Origin: Gammaproteobacteria bacterium
GTDB taxonomy: Bacteria; Pseudomonadota; Gammaproteobacteria; Steroidobacterales; Steroidobacteraceae
Length of the DNA stretch: 45,368 bases
NCBI GenBank assembly: GCA_013289615.1
Contig: JABCZO010000034.1
Span: forward strand, 1 to 45,368
Direction: 5' to 3'
Under the pieces are notes generated by a model. That model searched no databases and was not told the origin of the DNA. It saw only the letters and a list, made by a program, of their open reading frames with translations. Position 1 is the first letter of the stretch, and each line of letters begins with the position of its first letter. The position numbers and the translations under genes are program-made. Shown piece by piece: positions 25,341 to 34,337 of this stretch.

Positions 25341-26486
25341 TCAACGGCTGCTTCGCGAGCGCCGCAGCAGCCGATCGGTGGCGGCGACCAGTTCCTGGGT
25401 GATGGCCGGTTCGAAGGCCGAGTGACCGGCGGCGGGCACGATGCGCAGCTCGGCTTCGGGCCAGGCGCGGTGCAGATCCCAGGCGCTGCGCATCGGGCAG
25501 ACGATGTCGTAGCGGCCCTGGACGATGACCGCCGGGATATGGCGGATGTGTTCGATGTCGCGCAGCAACTGGTCGTCGCTCTCCATGAAGCCGCGGTTAA
25601 TGAAATAATGGGCTTCGATTCGGGCGAAGGCGGCGGCGTAGTCGGGATTTTCAAATTTGGCGACGTAGGCCGGATTGGCGCGAAGGAAACTGGTCGCTCC
25701 TTCCCATGTAGTCCAGGCGCGCGCGGCGGTGGCGCGCGCGGCGCTGTCATCGCCCGTCAGGCGGCGGTAATAGGCCTGCATCATGTCGCCGCGCTCGTCG
25801 GGCGGAATCGGTGCGAGATATTTTTCCCACAGGTCGGGAAAGATGGAGCCGGCGCCCAGTGGGTCCTGATAGAACCATTCGAGTTCCGAGCGGCGCAGCA
25901 GAAAAATGCCGCGCAACACCAGCTCGGTGACGCGCGCGGGATGGCGCTGCGCATACGCGAGCGCCAGGGTTGAGCCCCAGGAGCCTCCAAATACCATCCA
26001 GCGCTCGAGCCCCAGATGGGTGCGCAACGTCTCAAGATCGCCAACCAGGTCCCAGGTGCTGTTCTCGCGCAGCTCGGCATGCGGGCGACTGGCGCCGCAG
26101 CCACGCTGGTCGAGCAGCACGATGCGATAGCCCTTGGGATCGAAGAAGCGCCGCATCGTCGGGTCGGTAGCGCCGCCGGGGCCGCCGTGCAGGAACACGA
26201 CCGGTTTGCCTTTCGGGTTGCCGCTTTCCTCGTAATACAGTTCGTGCAGCCCTGAGACCCGCAGGTACGCCTTGTGGAACGGGCGGATCGGCGGATACAG
26301 CACGCCGGCGGCCGCTAGCCTGGGCTTGGGCGCGCTTTTGACGCTGTCCCTGGCGGCGCCGCTGCGACTGGCGGCGACGCTGCGGCGGGCGGTGGCAGGG
26401 CGCTTCGCAGTTGCTCGGGTAAGCGCCGGCCGCCTGGGCCCACCGCCCCGGGCCACGTGCCGGGTGGAGCGGGTGCGATGCTTCAA
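25341..26486 (-). CDS. pip: Proline iminopeptidase (alpha/beta-hydrolase) with a basic N-terminal extension
   Basis: Residues from about 62 on match proline iminopeptidases ([26 protein letters not shown]). The triad is the Ser of GGSWGS, the Asp of GRYDIVCP and the His of AAGHSAFE. It releases N-terminal proline from peptides. The longest form starts with a TTG overlapping the HIT-gene stop (TTGA) and adds about 60 Arg/Ala/Ser/Thr-rich residues not usual in the 310-320-residue family. A GTG at 26303 would give a normal 320-residue enzyme. The gene converges on the C13 gene with a 12-bp gap. Confidence 0.9.
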   Translation of the reverse strand: MKHRTRSTRHVARGGGPRRPALTRATAKRPATARRSVAASRSGAARDSVKSAPKPRLAAAGVLYPPIRPFHKAYLRVSGLHELYYEESGNPKGKPVVFLHGGPGGATDPTMRRFFDPKGYRIVLLDQRGCGASRPHAELRENSTWDLVGDLETLRTHLGLERWMVFGGSWGSTLALAYAQRHPARVTELVLRGIFLLRRSELEWFYQDPLGAGSIFPDLWEKYLAPIPPDERGDMMQAYYRRLTGDDSAARATAARAWTTWEGATSFLRANPAYVAKFENPDYAAAFARIEAHYFINRGFMESDDQLLRDIEHIRHIPAVIVQGRYDIVCPMRSAWDLHRAWPEAELRIVPAAGHSAFEPAITQELVAATDRLLRRSRSSR

Positions 26487-26827
26487 GTCGAGACCATCGC
26501 GCCCAGCGGCCGGCCGCCGAGCAGGTGGATGTGCAGATGGGAGACTTCCATGCCGCTGTCGCGGTTGCAGTTGACGATCAGGCGATAGCCGCTCTCGGCG
26601 ATGCCCTCGGTGCGCGCGATCTGCGCCGCGACCACCACCATGTGGCCGATCAGGGCCTCATCCGCAACGCTGACCTCGTTGGCGGTAGGGATGGGCTTGT
26701 TGGGGACGATTAATATGTGAGTGGGCGCGCGCGGGTGGATGTCGCGAAAGGCGGTGACGCGCTCGTCGCGGTATACGATGCTCGCCGGCAGCTCGCCGCT
26801 GACGATTCGCTCGAAGAGTGTCGGCAT
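26483..26827 (-). CDS. HIT-family (Hint-like) nucleotide-binding protein
   Basis: The 114-residue product begins [19 protein letters not shown] and ends with the histidine triad [13 protein letters not shown]. Hint proteins hydrolyse nucleoside phosphoramidates such as AMP-lysine. I chose the ATG at 26827 because homology starts there; upstream in-frame codons lack similarity. It shares a TTGA junction with pip, so the pair forms a two-gene minus-strand operon diverging from holA across 137 bp. Confidence 0.94.
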   Translation of the reverse strand: MPTLFERIVSGELPASIVYRDERVTAFRDIHPRAPTHILIVPNKPIPTANEVSVADEALIGHMVVVAAQIARTEGIAESGYRLIVNCNRDSGMEVSHLHIHLLGGRPLGAMVST

Positions 26828-26964
26828 GATGGCACTGCTTGTTCGGTGTGGAGTGCCGGCCAGCTTAAGATATCGTCGTGACGGAGCACAACTGCGCTGG
26901 ATGATGACCCGGCGCTGGAGCATGACACTGACATGGGGCAGCACTGCACGATGGATCGCGACCG

Positions 26965-27933
26965 GTGAAGCTCACGCTCGAGAGCTTGAGTGCGCGGCTG
27001 GCCGAACGACTGCTGCCGGTCTACCTGGTGTCGGGTGACGAACCGCTGCTGGTGGGCGAGGCGGCCGACATCATCCGGGCGCGGGCCCGCCAGCTTGGCT
27101 TCGCCGAGCGCGAGGTATTCTTCATCGAGCGCAGCACTGCGGTCTGGGACGACGTACGGCAGGCGGCGCAGTCCCTATCGCTGTTCGCCTCGCGACGCAT
27201 CGTGGAGATCCGCATGCCCAGCGGCAAGCCCGGCGTAGCAGGGGCGGCGGGGCTGTTGAAGCTGTTGCAAGCTGCGGGCGATGAGCTGCTGGTGCTGATC
27301 ATCACCGACCGACTCGAGCGCGACACGCAGGCTTGCGAATGGGTGCAGGCGGCGCAGCAGCGCGGCGCGTGGCTGCCGATCTGGCCGGTCGATCGCGCAC
27401 ACCTGCCGCAATGGCTGCGATCGCGATTCGCGGCGGCGGGGCTGTCGGCGGCCGACGATGCGCTGGCACTGCTGGCCGAGCGCAGCGAAGGCAATCTGCT
27501 GGCAGCGCGCCAGGAGATCGACAAACTGGCGATGCTATTGCCGCGTGGCACGAAAGTGACGCTGGCCGAGGTTGCGGCCGGCAGCGCCGACAGCGCCAGG
27601 TTCGACGTATTTCAGCTGGCCGAGGCGGTGCGCAACGCCGACCCCGCGCGCGCGCTGCGCATCCTCGGCGGCCTGCAGGCGGAAGGCACAGAAGCGCTGC
27701 TGGTGCTGTGGTCGCTGGCGAAGGAGCTGCGGGCGCAACAGAGCGGCGCGGCATCGGCTGCGCGCGCGCGGCCACGGCAGCTGCCGTTCGCGCGGCTCGC
27801 GATGCGCGCCGGGCGCGTGGACCGCATGGCCAAGGGCTTGAGCGCAGGGGATCCATGGGACGAACTGGCGCTGCTGGCGGTGGAGCTCACCGGCTTGCGC
27901 AGCCTGCCGCTGGTGCGACTGGCAGGGCGTTGA
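26965..27933 (+). CDS. holA: DNA polymerase III subunit delta
   Basis: The 322-residue delta subunit opens the sliding clamp within the clamp-loader complex. The N-terminal segment [22 protein letters not shown] is characteristic, followed by the degenerate AAA+ domains and a helical C-terminal collar domain. Length is near E. coli HolA (343). It starts with GTG and no strong ribosome-binding site. Usually holA follows lptE directly; here five genes (22626-26827) lie between them. Confidence 0.94.
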   Translation: MKLTLESLSARLAERLLPVYLVSGDEPLLVGEAADIIRARARQLGFAEREVFFIERSTAVWDDVRQAAQSLSLFASRRIVEIRMPSGKPGVAGAAGLLKLLQAAGDELLVLIITDRLERDTQACEWVQAAQQRGAWLPIWPVDRAHLPQWLRSRFAAAGLSAADDALALLAERSEGNLLAARQEIDKLAMLLPRGTKVTLAEVAAGSADSARFDVFQLAEAVRNADPARALRILGGLQAEGTEALLVLWSLAKELRAQQSGAASAARARPRQLPFARLAMRAGRVDRMAKGLSAGDPWDELALLAVELTGLRSLPLVRLAGR

Positions 27934-27982
27934 CCGGCGCGGCTTGCGCAACGCAGCGTCGGCCACCAGACTTGGTGCCGAC

Positions 27983-28630
27983 ATGGCAGAACCTATCGGC
28001 CTCTTCGGAGGCACCTTCGACCCGATTCACTACGGGCATCTGCGCACCGCGTTCGAGCTACTGCAGGCGCTCAAGCTCGCCCAGGTGCGCTTCCTGCCCA
28101 CCGGGGATCCGCCGCACCGGGTAGACCCATTGGCGCCGAGCGAGGTGCGACTGCAGATGGTGCGTGCGGCGGTGGCCGGGCAGGCGGGCTTTAGCGTCGA
28201 TGACCGCGAGATCCTGCGCAGCGGGGTGTCATATTCAATTGATACGCTGACCGAACTGCGGCGTGAATACCCGCAGCGCTCGCTGTGCCTGCTGCTGGGC
28301 ATGGACGCTTTTCTGGGGGTACCGACCTGGCACCGATGGAGCGAGATATTCGAACTGTGCCACGTGGTGGTCGCGCACCGGCCCGGCTGGAAGGCGCCAA
28401 TCACCGGACCGCTGGGCGAGGTTATGGTCGACCGCGGCACCGGCAGCGTGCGCGATCTGCATAGTACGGTCGCCGGACGTATCTACGTGCGAGCGGTAAC
28501 GCAGCTCGAGATCGCGTCCACCGATCTTCGGGCCTTGATTATGTCCGGCCAGGACCTGCGCTACCTGGTGCCGGACGCAGTGCGCGACCTCATTGCGCGC
28601 ACCGGGTGCTATGCTGGCCGTAATCGATAG
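27983..28630 (+). CDS. nadD: Nicotinate-nucleotide adenylyltransferase
   Basis: The 215-residue enzyme makes deamido-NAD from nicotinate mononucleotide and ATP. The nucleotidyltransferase signature is GLFGGTFDPIHYGH, with HxGH as HYGH, and the C-terminal motif reads IASTDLR in place of the commoner ISST-x-[LIV]-R. I chose the ATG at 27983 for homology. It follows holA by 49 nt and precedes rsfS by 19 nt, the conserved order. Confidence 0.96.
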   Translation: MAEPIGLFGGTFDPIHYGHLRTAFELLQALKLAQVRFLPTGDPPHRVDPLAPSEVRLQMVRAAVAGQAGFSVDDREILRSGVSYSIDTLTELRREYPQRSLCLLLGMDAFLGVPTWHRWSEIFELCHVVVAHRPGWKAPITGPLGEVMVDRGTGSVRDLHSTVAGRIYVRAVTQLEIASTDLRALIMSGQDLRYLVPDAVRDLIARTGCYAGRNR

Positions 28631-28649
28631 GGAGGCTGAACCAACGCGC

Positions 28650-29096
28650 ATGACCACACTCGCTCGCCCGCGCCGCGCACCGCGACGCAAGTCAGTGCTC
28701 GAAAAACTCGTGCTCGCGGCGCTGGATGAGATGAAGGCAGTCAACGTCAAATTGCTGGATGTGCGCGAGCTGACCGATATCGCCGATGCCATGATCGTGG
28801 CATCAGGCACCTCCGACCGCCACGTGCGCGCCATCGCGCAGCGGGTGCTGGAAAAAGCCCGCGAAGCGGGGTTGCGGGCGCTGGGAGTCGAAGGCCAGCG
28901 CGAGGCTGAATGGGTGCTGGTCGATCTGCAGGATGTGCTGCTACACGTGATGCTGCCGCGGGTACGGGAGTTCTATTCCATCGAACAGCTGTGGGAGGCG
29001 CCGTCGCGCACGCCGCGCCGCGCCAGCAGCACGCCGCGCCGCGCCAGCAGCACGCCGCCGCGCCGCCGCGCATCGGCGCGCGCCGCGGTACAGTGA
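28650..29096 (+). CDS. rsfS: Ribosomal silencing factor RsfS with a repetitive basic tail
   Basis: Residues about 15-118 form an RsfS (DUF143) domain: KLLDVRELTDIADAMIVASGTSDRHVRAIA, then GQREAEWVLVDLQDVLLHVMLPRVREFYSIEQLW. It binds uL14 and blocks subunit joining under starvation. The last 28 residues are an Arg/Ser/Thr/Pro/Ala tail encoded by a 21-bp direct repeat (29010-29051), absent from the shorter E. coli protein (105). GGGAGG lies 15 nt upstream of the ATG, a long spacing. Confidence 0.94.
   Translation: MTTLARPRRAPRRKSVLEKLVLAALDEMKAVNVKLLDVRELTDIADAMIVASGTSDRHVRAIAQRVLEKAREAGLRALGVEGQREAEWVLVDLQDVLLHVMLPRVREFYSIEQLWEAPSRTPRRASSTPRRASSTPPRRRASARAAVQ
29010..29051 (+). repeat. rsfS: 21-bp tandem repeat in the rsfS 3' end
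   Basis: Two identical 21-bp units (starting ACGCCGCGCC, ending AGCAGC) lie at 29010-29030 and 29031-29051, with a partial third copy after them. They encode the heptapeptide Thr-Pro-Arg-Arg-Ala-Ser-Ser. The in-frame period suggests recent slippage expansion of the tail. Confidence 0.88.
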
Positions 29097-29162
29097 GGCG
29101 CCGGGCATGATGCCGTTGCCGCGGCACAGAAGCTGAACCGGCGCGGGCGGTAGCACAGGTCC

Positions 29163-29636
29163 ATGCGACTGCGTCTGATTGCCATCGGCACCCGCATGCC
29201 GGATTGGGTGGACACGGCATTCAGCGACTATTGGCGCCGCATGCGCGGCATGTGGAAGCTGGAACTGATCGAACTGCCGACCGCCAGCCGCAGGACCAGT
29301 GGCGCCGCCGCGCTGGCGGCGATGTCGGCCGAGGCGCAACGCATCCTGACGCTGCTGGCGCCGCGCGATTTCGTGGTGGCGCTGGATGAGCACGGTACCG
29401 AGCGCACTACGCTGGAATTATCCTATTGGCTCGAGCAACGGCGCGCGTCGGGTCAGGATCTGGCGTTTATCATTGGCGGTCCGGACGGCCTATCCGAGGA
29501 GGTACTGGCGCGTGGGCATTTTCGCTGGGCGCTGTCACGACTGACGCTGCCGCATGGGCTGGCGCGGGTGGTGCTGGCAGAGCAGATCTATCGGGCCGCG
29601 ACGCTGCTGGCGGGACACCCTTATCATCGCGAGTAA
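29163..29636 (+). CDS. rlmH: 23S rRNA (pseudouridine1915-N3)-methyltransferase
   Basis: The 157-residue SPOUT methyltransferase starts MRLRLIAIGTRMPDWVD and carries the knotted SAM site (LAFIIGGPDGLSEEV, then WALSRLTLPHGLARVVLAEQIYRA) and the C-terminal HPYHRE that reaches the active site. It methylates helix 69 of 23S rRNA on 70S ribosomes. Neighbouring rsfS is its usual partner. Confidence 0.97.
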   Translation: MRLRLIAIGTRMPDWVDTAFSDYWRRMRGMWKLELIELPTASRRTSGAAALAAMSAEAQRILTLLAPRDFVVALDEHGTERTTLELSYWLEQRRASGQDLAFIIGGPDGLSEEVLARGHFRWALSRLTLPHGLARVVLAEQIYRAATLLAGHPYHRE

Positions 29637-29692
29637 GGCATCGGGCAGCGGTGCGCACGAGAGTGACGGTGATCGTGCGTGACAAGGTGAGC

Positions 29693-30313
29693 GTGCCGGT
29701 CGTGATCCTGGCATCGGCATCGCCGCGGCGCACCGAATTGCTGCTGCAGATCGGCGTGTCGCATCGCGTGGTGCCGGCCCAGATCGATGAGCGGCGCGCC
29801 GCCGGCGAGCCGATCGAGGACTGCGTGCGCCGCCTGGCCAAGAACAAGGCGCTGGAGGTGCAGGTCGCGCTGGCAGCGGTGGCGGGCGCCACCGCGTCGG
29901 TGCAGTTCGCGGTGCTGGGCGCGGATACGGCAGTCGTCATCGATGATGATCTGCTTGGCAAGCCGCGCGATCGTGCCGATGCGCTGGCGATGCTGGCGCG
30001 GCTGTCGGGGCGCTGGCACCTGGTGCTGTCGGCAGTGGCGCTGGCAAGCGCGAACGGCATGCAATGCACCGTGTCGCGCAGCGAGGTGCGATTGCGGGCG
30101 CTGAGCGAGCGCGAATGCGCGCTCTATTGGGACAGCGGCGAGCCGTGCGACAAGGCAGGCGCCTATGCGATCCAGGGCCTGGGCGCGGCCTTTGTCCAGG
30201 AACTGCGCGGCAGCTACTCGGGCGTGGTGGGATTGCCGCTGTTCGAGACGGCGCGCCTGCTGGCCGAGGCCGGCGTGCCGCTATGGGGCTCGGCGGCCGG
30301 CGTGCGCGCCTGA
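29693..30313 (+). CDS. maf: Maf-family nucleoside triphosphate pyrophosphatase
   Basis: The frame gives the Maf signature ILASASPRRTELLLQIG, the RLAKNKALEV helix, GADTAVVIDDDLLGKPRD, and the C-terminal DKAGAYAIQGLGAAFVQELRGSYSGVVGLPL. The DKAGAYAIQG form is typical of YhdE-type enzymes that hydrolyse dTTP/UTP. The start is uncertain. I use the GTG at 29693 because AAGGTGA lies just upstream and gives a normal 206 residues; GTG codons at 29651, 29663 and 29669 are alternatives. It follows rlmH in a likely rlmH-maf-amidase-tldD operon. Confidence 0.92.
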   Translation: MPVVILASASPRRTELLLQIGVSHRVVPAQIDERRAAGEPIEDCVRRLAKNKALEVQVALAAVAGATASVQFAVLGADTAVVIDDDLLGKPRDRADALAMLARLSGRWHLVLSAVALASANGMQCTVSRSEVRLRALSERECALYWDSGEPCDKAGAYAIQGLGAAFVQELRGSYSGVVGLPLFETARLLAEAGVPLWGSAAGVRA

Positions 30314-30326
30314 GAGGTATCGATCG

Positions 30327-31160
30327 ATGGCATCGACAGCATCCACTGAGCCGGTGAAGGTTGCCGCGCTGCAGATGAACTCGGCCGCCGATGTGGCGCT
30401 GAATCTCGAGGTGGCCGCGCGTCTGCTGGCACAGGCGCGAGCGGCCGGGGCGCACGTAGCAGTGCTGCCGGAGAATTTTTCGTTCATGGGGCTGCGCGAT
30501 GCGGACAAGCGCACGATCGCCGAGCCCGACGGCGACGGCCCGGTGCAGCGCTTTCTGTCACAACAGGCGCGCGAGCTGGGGCTGTGGATCGTCGCCGGCA
30601 CGACACCGATCGTGCAGGAGGCCGCCGGCAGGGTAGCGGCCGCCTGTCTGGTATATGGCGACGACGGTCGCCGCGCGGCGCGCTACGACAAGATGCACCT
30701 GTTCGACGTCGATATTCCGGGAAGAACCGAGAGCTACCGCGAGTCGAGGAATACCGCTCCCGGCTCGCGTGCAGTGCTGGTACCGACGCCGGCGGGGCTG
30801 CTGGGATTGTCGGTGTGTTATGACGTGCGCTTCCCCGAGCTGTATCGGCAGTTGTCGGCCGCGGGCGCGCAGTGGTTCACGATACCCTCCGCCTTTACCG
30901 TGCCAACCGGCCGGGCGCACTGGGAGGCGCTGCTGCGCGCCAGGGCGATCGAGAACCTCAGCTACGTGGTAGCGCCGGCGCAGTGGGGCTGCCATGCCAG
31001 CGGCCGCGAGACCTATGGCGACAGCATGATCGTGGACTACTGGGGCACGGTGCTGACGCGCCTCAGCAGTGGCGTCGGCGTGGTGATTGCCGAGCTCGAT
31101 CTGGCGGCGCAGGCGCAAGCCCGGCGAAATTTTCCCGCCTTGACGCATCGGCTAATGTGA
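30327..31160 (+). CDS. Carbon-nitrogen hydrolase (Nit1/Nit2-like amidase)
   Basis: The 277-residue nitrilase-superfamily protein has the triad Glu (LPENFSFMG), Lys ([13 protein letters not shown]) and Cys ([14 protein letters not shown]). Sequence style and its place between maf and tldD fit the group that includes deaminated-glutathione amidase, which repairs a transaminase by-product; omega-amidase is the alternative. GAGAGG before the ATG is a good ribosome-binding site. The stop overlaps an in-frame GTG of tldD. Confidence 0.9.
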   Translation: MASTASTEPVKVAALQMNSAADVALNLEVAARLLAQARAAGAHVAVLPENFSFMGLRDADKRTIAEPDGDGPVQRFLSQQARELGLWIVAGTTPIVQEAAGRVAAACLVYGDDGRRAARYDKMHLFDVDIPGRTESYRESRNTAPGSRAVLVPTPAGLLGLSVCYDVRFPELYRQLSAAGAQWFTIPSAFTVPTGRAHWEALLRARAIENLSYVVAPAQWGCHASGRETYGDSMIVDYWGTVLTRLSSGVGVVIAELDLAAQAQARRNFPALTHRLM

Positions 31161-31177
31161 GCGTCAATAGGTCTGCC

Positions 31178-32641
31178 ATGTCAGCTTCCACCACCGCCGT
31201 GACGTTTGACGCGCTGCGTTATGTGCGCGAGGGCATCCTTGCGCCCGCCGGCCTCGATGTCGGCCGGGTCGAGCAGGCGCTCGGCCTGGTGCTGGGCTCG
31301 GCCGTGGATTGCGCTGACCTGTATTTCCAGCTGTCGCGCGAAGAGAGCTGGGCGCTCGAGGACGGCATCGTCAAGGAAGGCAATTCCAGCATTGAGCAGG
31401 GCGTGGGCGTGCGCGCGATGGCGGGCGAGAAAACCGGGTTTGCCTATTCGGACGAGATCATGGCCCCGGCACTGGAAGAGGCGGCGCGGGCCGCTCGCGC
31501 CATCGCGGTGGCTGGCGGTGACGGCGCCGTACAGGCGTGGCGGCCGGCGGCGGGACATCAGCTCTACCTGCCGACCGATCCGCTCATCAGTCTGAAAGAC
31601 GAAGAGAAGATCGCCTGGCTGGAGCGTGTGGATCGCGAGACGCGCCGCATGGATCCGCGCGTCGTGCAGGTGATGGCCAGCGTGTCCGCGGTGCACGAGC
31701 TGATCCTGGTGGCCAACAGCCAGGGTGTACTGGCCGGCGATGTGCGGCCGCTGGTGCGAATGAACGTGACGGTGCTGGTGGAACAGAACGGCCGGCGTGA
31801 ACAGGGCTATGCCGGCTGCGGCGGTCGTTACACCCTCGATGAACTGGTGGCCCGGGATCGGCCGCTGGCGCTGGCGCGCGAGGCGGTGCGCCAGGCGCTG
31901 GTCAATCTCGATGCGGTACCGGCGCCGGCCGGAACCATGACCGTGGTACTGGGGCCGGGCTGGCCGGGCGTCTTGCTGCACGAGGCGATCGGTCACGGCC
32001 TGGAGGGCGATTTCAATCGCAAAGGCACCTCGGCGTTCAGCAACCGCATCGGCGAGCGCGTCGCAGCCCCGGGTTGCACCGTGGTCGACGATGGCACACT
32101 GGCAGCGCGTCGCGGCTCGCTGAACATCGACGACGAGGGTACGCCGACGCAGTGCACGACCCTGATCGAGGACGGCATATTGCGCGGTTACATGCAGGAT
32201 TCGCTCAACGCCCGGCTCATGGGCGGCCGGTCGACCGGCAATGGCCGGCGCGAATCCTTCGCCCACGTCACCATGCCGCGCATGACCAACACCTACATGC
32301 GGCCCGGCCCGTACGATCCTGGTGAGATCCTGGCCTCGGTGAAGCGCGGCATCTATGCGGTGAACTTCGGCGGCGGCCAGGTCGATATCACGTCGGGTAA
32401 ATTCGTGTTCTCGGCCAGTGAGGCCTATCTGATCGAAAACGGCCGCGTCGGTTCGGCCATCAAGGGCGCCACGCTGGTCGGCAATGGCCCGGACGTACTC
32501 ACGCGCGTGGGCATGGTCGGCAACGACCTGAAACTCGATGACGGCATCGGCGTCTGCGGCAAGGAAGGCCAGAGCGTGCCGGTCGGCGTCGGTCAGCCGA
32601 CGTTGCGCATCGATGCACTCACGGTAGGCGGGACGGCCTGA
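31178..32641 (+). CDS. tldD: Metalloprotease subunit TldD
   Basis: The 487-residue product carries the zinc motif HEAIGH (HExxxH, residues 268-273) preceded by GPGWPGVLL, and the conserved CGGRYTL and [16 protein letters not shown] segments. TldD supplies the catalytic site of the TldD/TldE heterodimer, which degrades unfolded peptides and matures some ribosomal peptides; the partner pmbA/tldE is at 36423. The ATG at 31178 is used; GTG at 31157, overlapping the amidase stop (GTGA), would add seven residues. Confidence 0.96.
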   Translation: MSASTTAVTFDALRYVREGILAPAGLDVGRVEQALGLVLGSAVDCADLYFQLSREESWALEDGIVKEGNSSIEQGVGVRAMAGEKTGFAYSDEIMAPALEEAARAARAIAVAGGDGAVQAWRPAAGHQLYLPTDPLISLKDEEKIAWLERVDRETRRMDPRVVQVMASVSAVHELILVANSQGVLAGDVRPLVRMNVTVLVEQNGRREQGYAGCGGRYTLDELVARDRPLALAREAVRQALVNLDAVPAPAGTMTVVLGPGWPGVLLHEAIGHGLEGDFNRKGTSAFSNRIGERVAAPGCTVVDDGTLAARRGSLNIDDEGTPTQCTTLIEDGILRGYMQDSLNARLMGGRSTGNGRRESFAHVTMPRMTNTYMRPGPYDPGEILASVKRGIYAVNFGGGQVDITSGKFVFSASEAYLIENGRVGSAIKGATLVGNGPDVLTRVGMVGNDLKLDDGIGVCGKEGQSVPVGVGQPTLRIDALTVGGTA

Positions 32642-32669
32642 CAGCGCCGGCGTCTTTCGGAGAGTGCGT

Positions 32670-32921
32670 TTGCAATTTTCCAAACCGGTCTACGAAAGCC
32701 TGCCCTGGGCTTATGCACTGGCCGGCGTACTGCTGATCGCGATCAGCTACCAGCTGCATTCGGGCGTCCTGTCGGTACTGCTGCTGTTGGCGGGCGTATT
32801 GGGACTGGTTGGCGGGGCAGCCATTTGGCTGCGCCGACGCGACTTTCGGGCTACCCACGCCGAGTATTGGTCGCAGGACCGCCACGCTGGCGACGATGTC
32901 GATGATGAGTCCTCGCTGTGA
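32670..32921 (+). CDS. Small two-TM membrane protein, function unknown
   Basis: The product is about 83 residues with two hydrophobic spans (about 13-29 and 34-54) and a charged C-terminal tail rich in Asp (HAGDDVDDESSL). No family is recognised. The start is uncertain: CGGAGAG is correctly placed for the TTG at 32670, while the GTG at 32664 sits too close to it. It follows tldD by 28 nt on the same strand and is probably cotranscribed. Confidence 0.6.
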   Translation: MQFSKPVYESLPWAYALAGVLLIAISYQLHSGVLSVLLLLAGVLGLVGGAAIWLRRRDFRATHAEYWSQDRHAGDDVDDESSL

Positions 32922-32980
32922 AGGGCGGCCACGGCGCCGGTCGCTGCGCTTTAAGGCCCTGGGGGGAAGGAGCCGGAGTA

Positions 32981-33040
32981 GCGCTGAGGAGCGCTCAGGA
33001 GCCCTGACGAGCCCTGGCGAGCCCTGGCGAGCCCTGAGCG
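32981..33040. repeat. Run of six related 10-bp units in a convergent gap
   Basis: Units GCGCTGAGGA, GCGCTCAGGA, GCCCTGACGA, GCCCTGGCGA twice and GCCCTGAGCG follow head to tail. They fill half of the 123-bp gap between the two-TM gene and the convergent ExeA-FHA gene and end 4 bp from the latter's stop codon. No T-run or strong hairpin marks a terminator. Confidence 0.8.
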
Positions 33041-33044
33041 GTCT

Positions 33045-34322
33045 TCAGTTGCCGCCGCCGACCGGATGGTCACCCGATGCCGGGGACGCGCTATGGGCCT
33101 CCCCCTGCGCGCGGTGCTGGGCCCGCTCATCGATGTAGAGCAGTTCGTGCTGCCCGATCATCACGACATCACCATCATTCAGGTTGTGGAAGCGCACGCG
33201 CTTGGAGCGCATAAAGATGCCGTTGGTGCTGTTGAGGTCCTCAATCACGCAGTTGTGGGCAGTGGTGACGATCTGGCAGTGATGGCGGCTCACGAAGCGG
33301 CTCTCGATCTGCAGATCGTTGGCGGACGTACGGCCGATGATCAGGCGGCCCGGATAGAGCGCGCGCTCGCCGACAGTGCGGCCGCCGGCTGCGAGCAGGA
33401 TGCGCGCCAGTGGCGCGTCGGCCCCATTGTCGGGTCGTGCGCGCGACTCGCCGCTGTGGCCGGGAGCCGCATCGCCGCGCAGGCGCAGCAGGCGCGTGCC
33501 GGTACGCGAGGAGTATTCCTGCCACTGCAGTTCGTCGATCGCGGCCGTGACATCGTCGCGCGTGACGGTATCGTGGTTCTTGTTGGCCGCGGCGAGCATC
33601 GCGGTATCGCACAGCGTGTTGGTAAGGCGCGGCACGCCGCCGGTGTAGCGAAAAATCAGCTCAAAGGTGTCGCCGGCAAAGATTTCACGGCCCTGGGAAC
33701 CGGCGACCTCGAGCCGATGCAGGATGTAGGCGCGCATTTCGATGCTGGTGAGTGCCGGTAGATGAAAGCGCAGCCGCACGCGTTGTGCGAGCTGCTCGAG
33801 TTCAGGGGCATCGAGCTTGTCGTTGAGCTCGGGTTGCCCGGCGAGAATGATGCGCAGCACCTTTTCCTTCGGCGTCTCGATACCCGACAGCAGCCGCACC
33901 TCTTCCAGCACGGTCTGGGTCAGGTTCTGCGCCTCGTCGATTATCAATACCAGCTTGCGGCCGGCGTTGTACTGCTCTACCAGATAGTCATTGAGGGTTG
34001 CGAGCAGCTCAGCCTTCTTCATCTTGAATGGCTTGTAGCCAAACTGCACCAGCACCGACTGCAGAAACTCGAGCGAGGACACCTGGGTCTGGTTGATCTG
34101 CGCGACGACTACGTCGTTCTGCAGTTCCTGCAGAAAAGTCTCGATCAGCGTGGTCTTGCCGCAGCCGATTTCGCCGGTGATCACGACGAAGCCGTCGGCG
34201 AACCACACGGTCGACTCCATGTACGCCTTGGCGCGTGCATGTGCCTTGCTCAAATAGAGGAACTGCGGGTCCGGACTGAGCCGGAACGGAAGTTCCCTGA
34301 GTTTGAACAGCTCGAGATTCAT
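33045..34322 (-). CDS. ExeA/GspA-like AAA ATPase fused to a C-terminal FHA domain
   Basis: Residues 1-270 resemble ExeA/GspA-type ATPases: MNLELFKLRELPFRLSPDP, Walker A GEIGCGKT (50-57), Walker B LVLIIDEAQ (124-132), sensor-like IILAGQPEL, and the GGVPRLTNTLCD helix. A linker (about 275-300) leads to an FHA domain (about 303-400) with GRTS (330-333), SRHH (345-348) and NSTNG (364-368), the phosphothreonine-binding residues. No TM span or type II secretion gene is nearby, unlike classical ExeA. It lies downstream of purK. TATCAT, 9 nt before the ATG, could give a nearly leaderless mRNA. A role in envelope assembly or signalling is inferred only. Confidence 0.88.
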   Translation of the reverse strand: MNLELFKLRELPFRLSPDPQFLYLSKAHARAKAYMESTVWFADGFVVITGEIGCGKTTLIETFLQELQNDVVVAQINQTQVSSLEFLQSVLVQFGYKPFKMKKAELLATLNDYLVEQYNAGRKLVLIIDEAQNLTQTVLEEVRLLSGIETPKEKVLRIILAGQPELNDKLDAPELEQLAQRVRLRFHLPALTSIEMRAYILHRLEVAGSQGREIFAGDTFELIFRYTGGVPRLTNTLCDTAMLAAANKNHDTVTRDDVTAAIDELQWQEYSSRTGTRLLRLRGDAAPGHSGESRARPDNGADAPLARILLAAGGRTVGERALYPGRLIIGRTSANDLQIESRFVSRHHCQIVTTAHNCVIEDLNSTNGIFMRSKRVRFHNLNDGDVVMIGQHELLYIDERAQHRAQGEAHSASPASGDHPVGGGN

Positions 34323-34337
34323 TGCTGCGAAATGATA

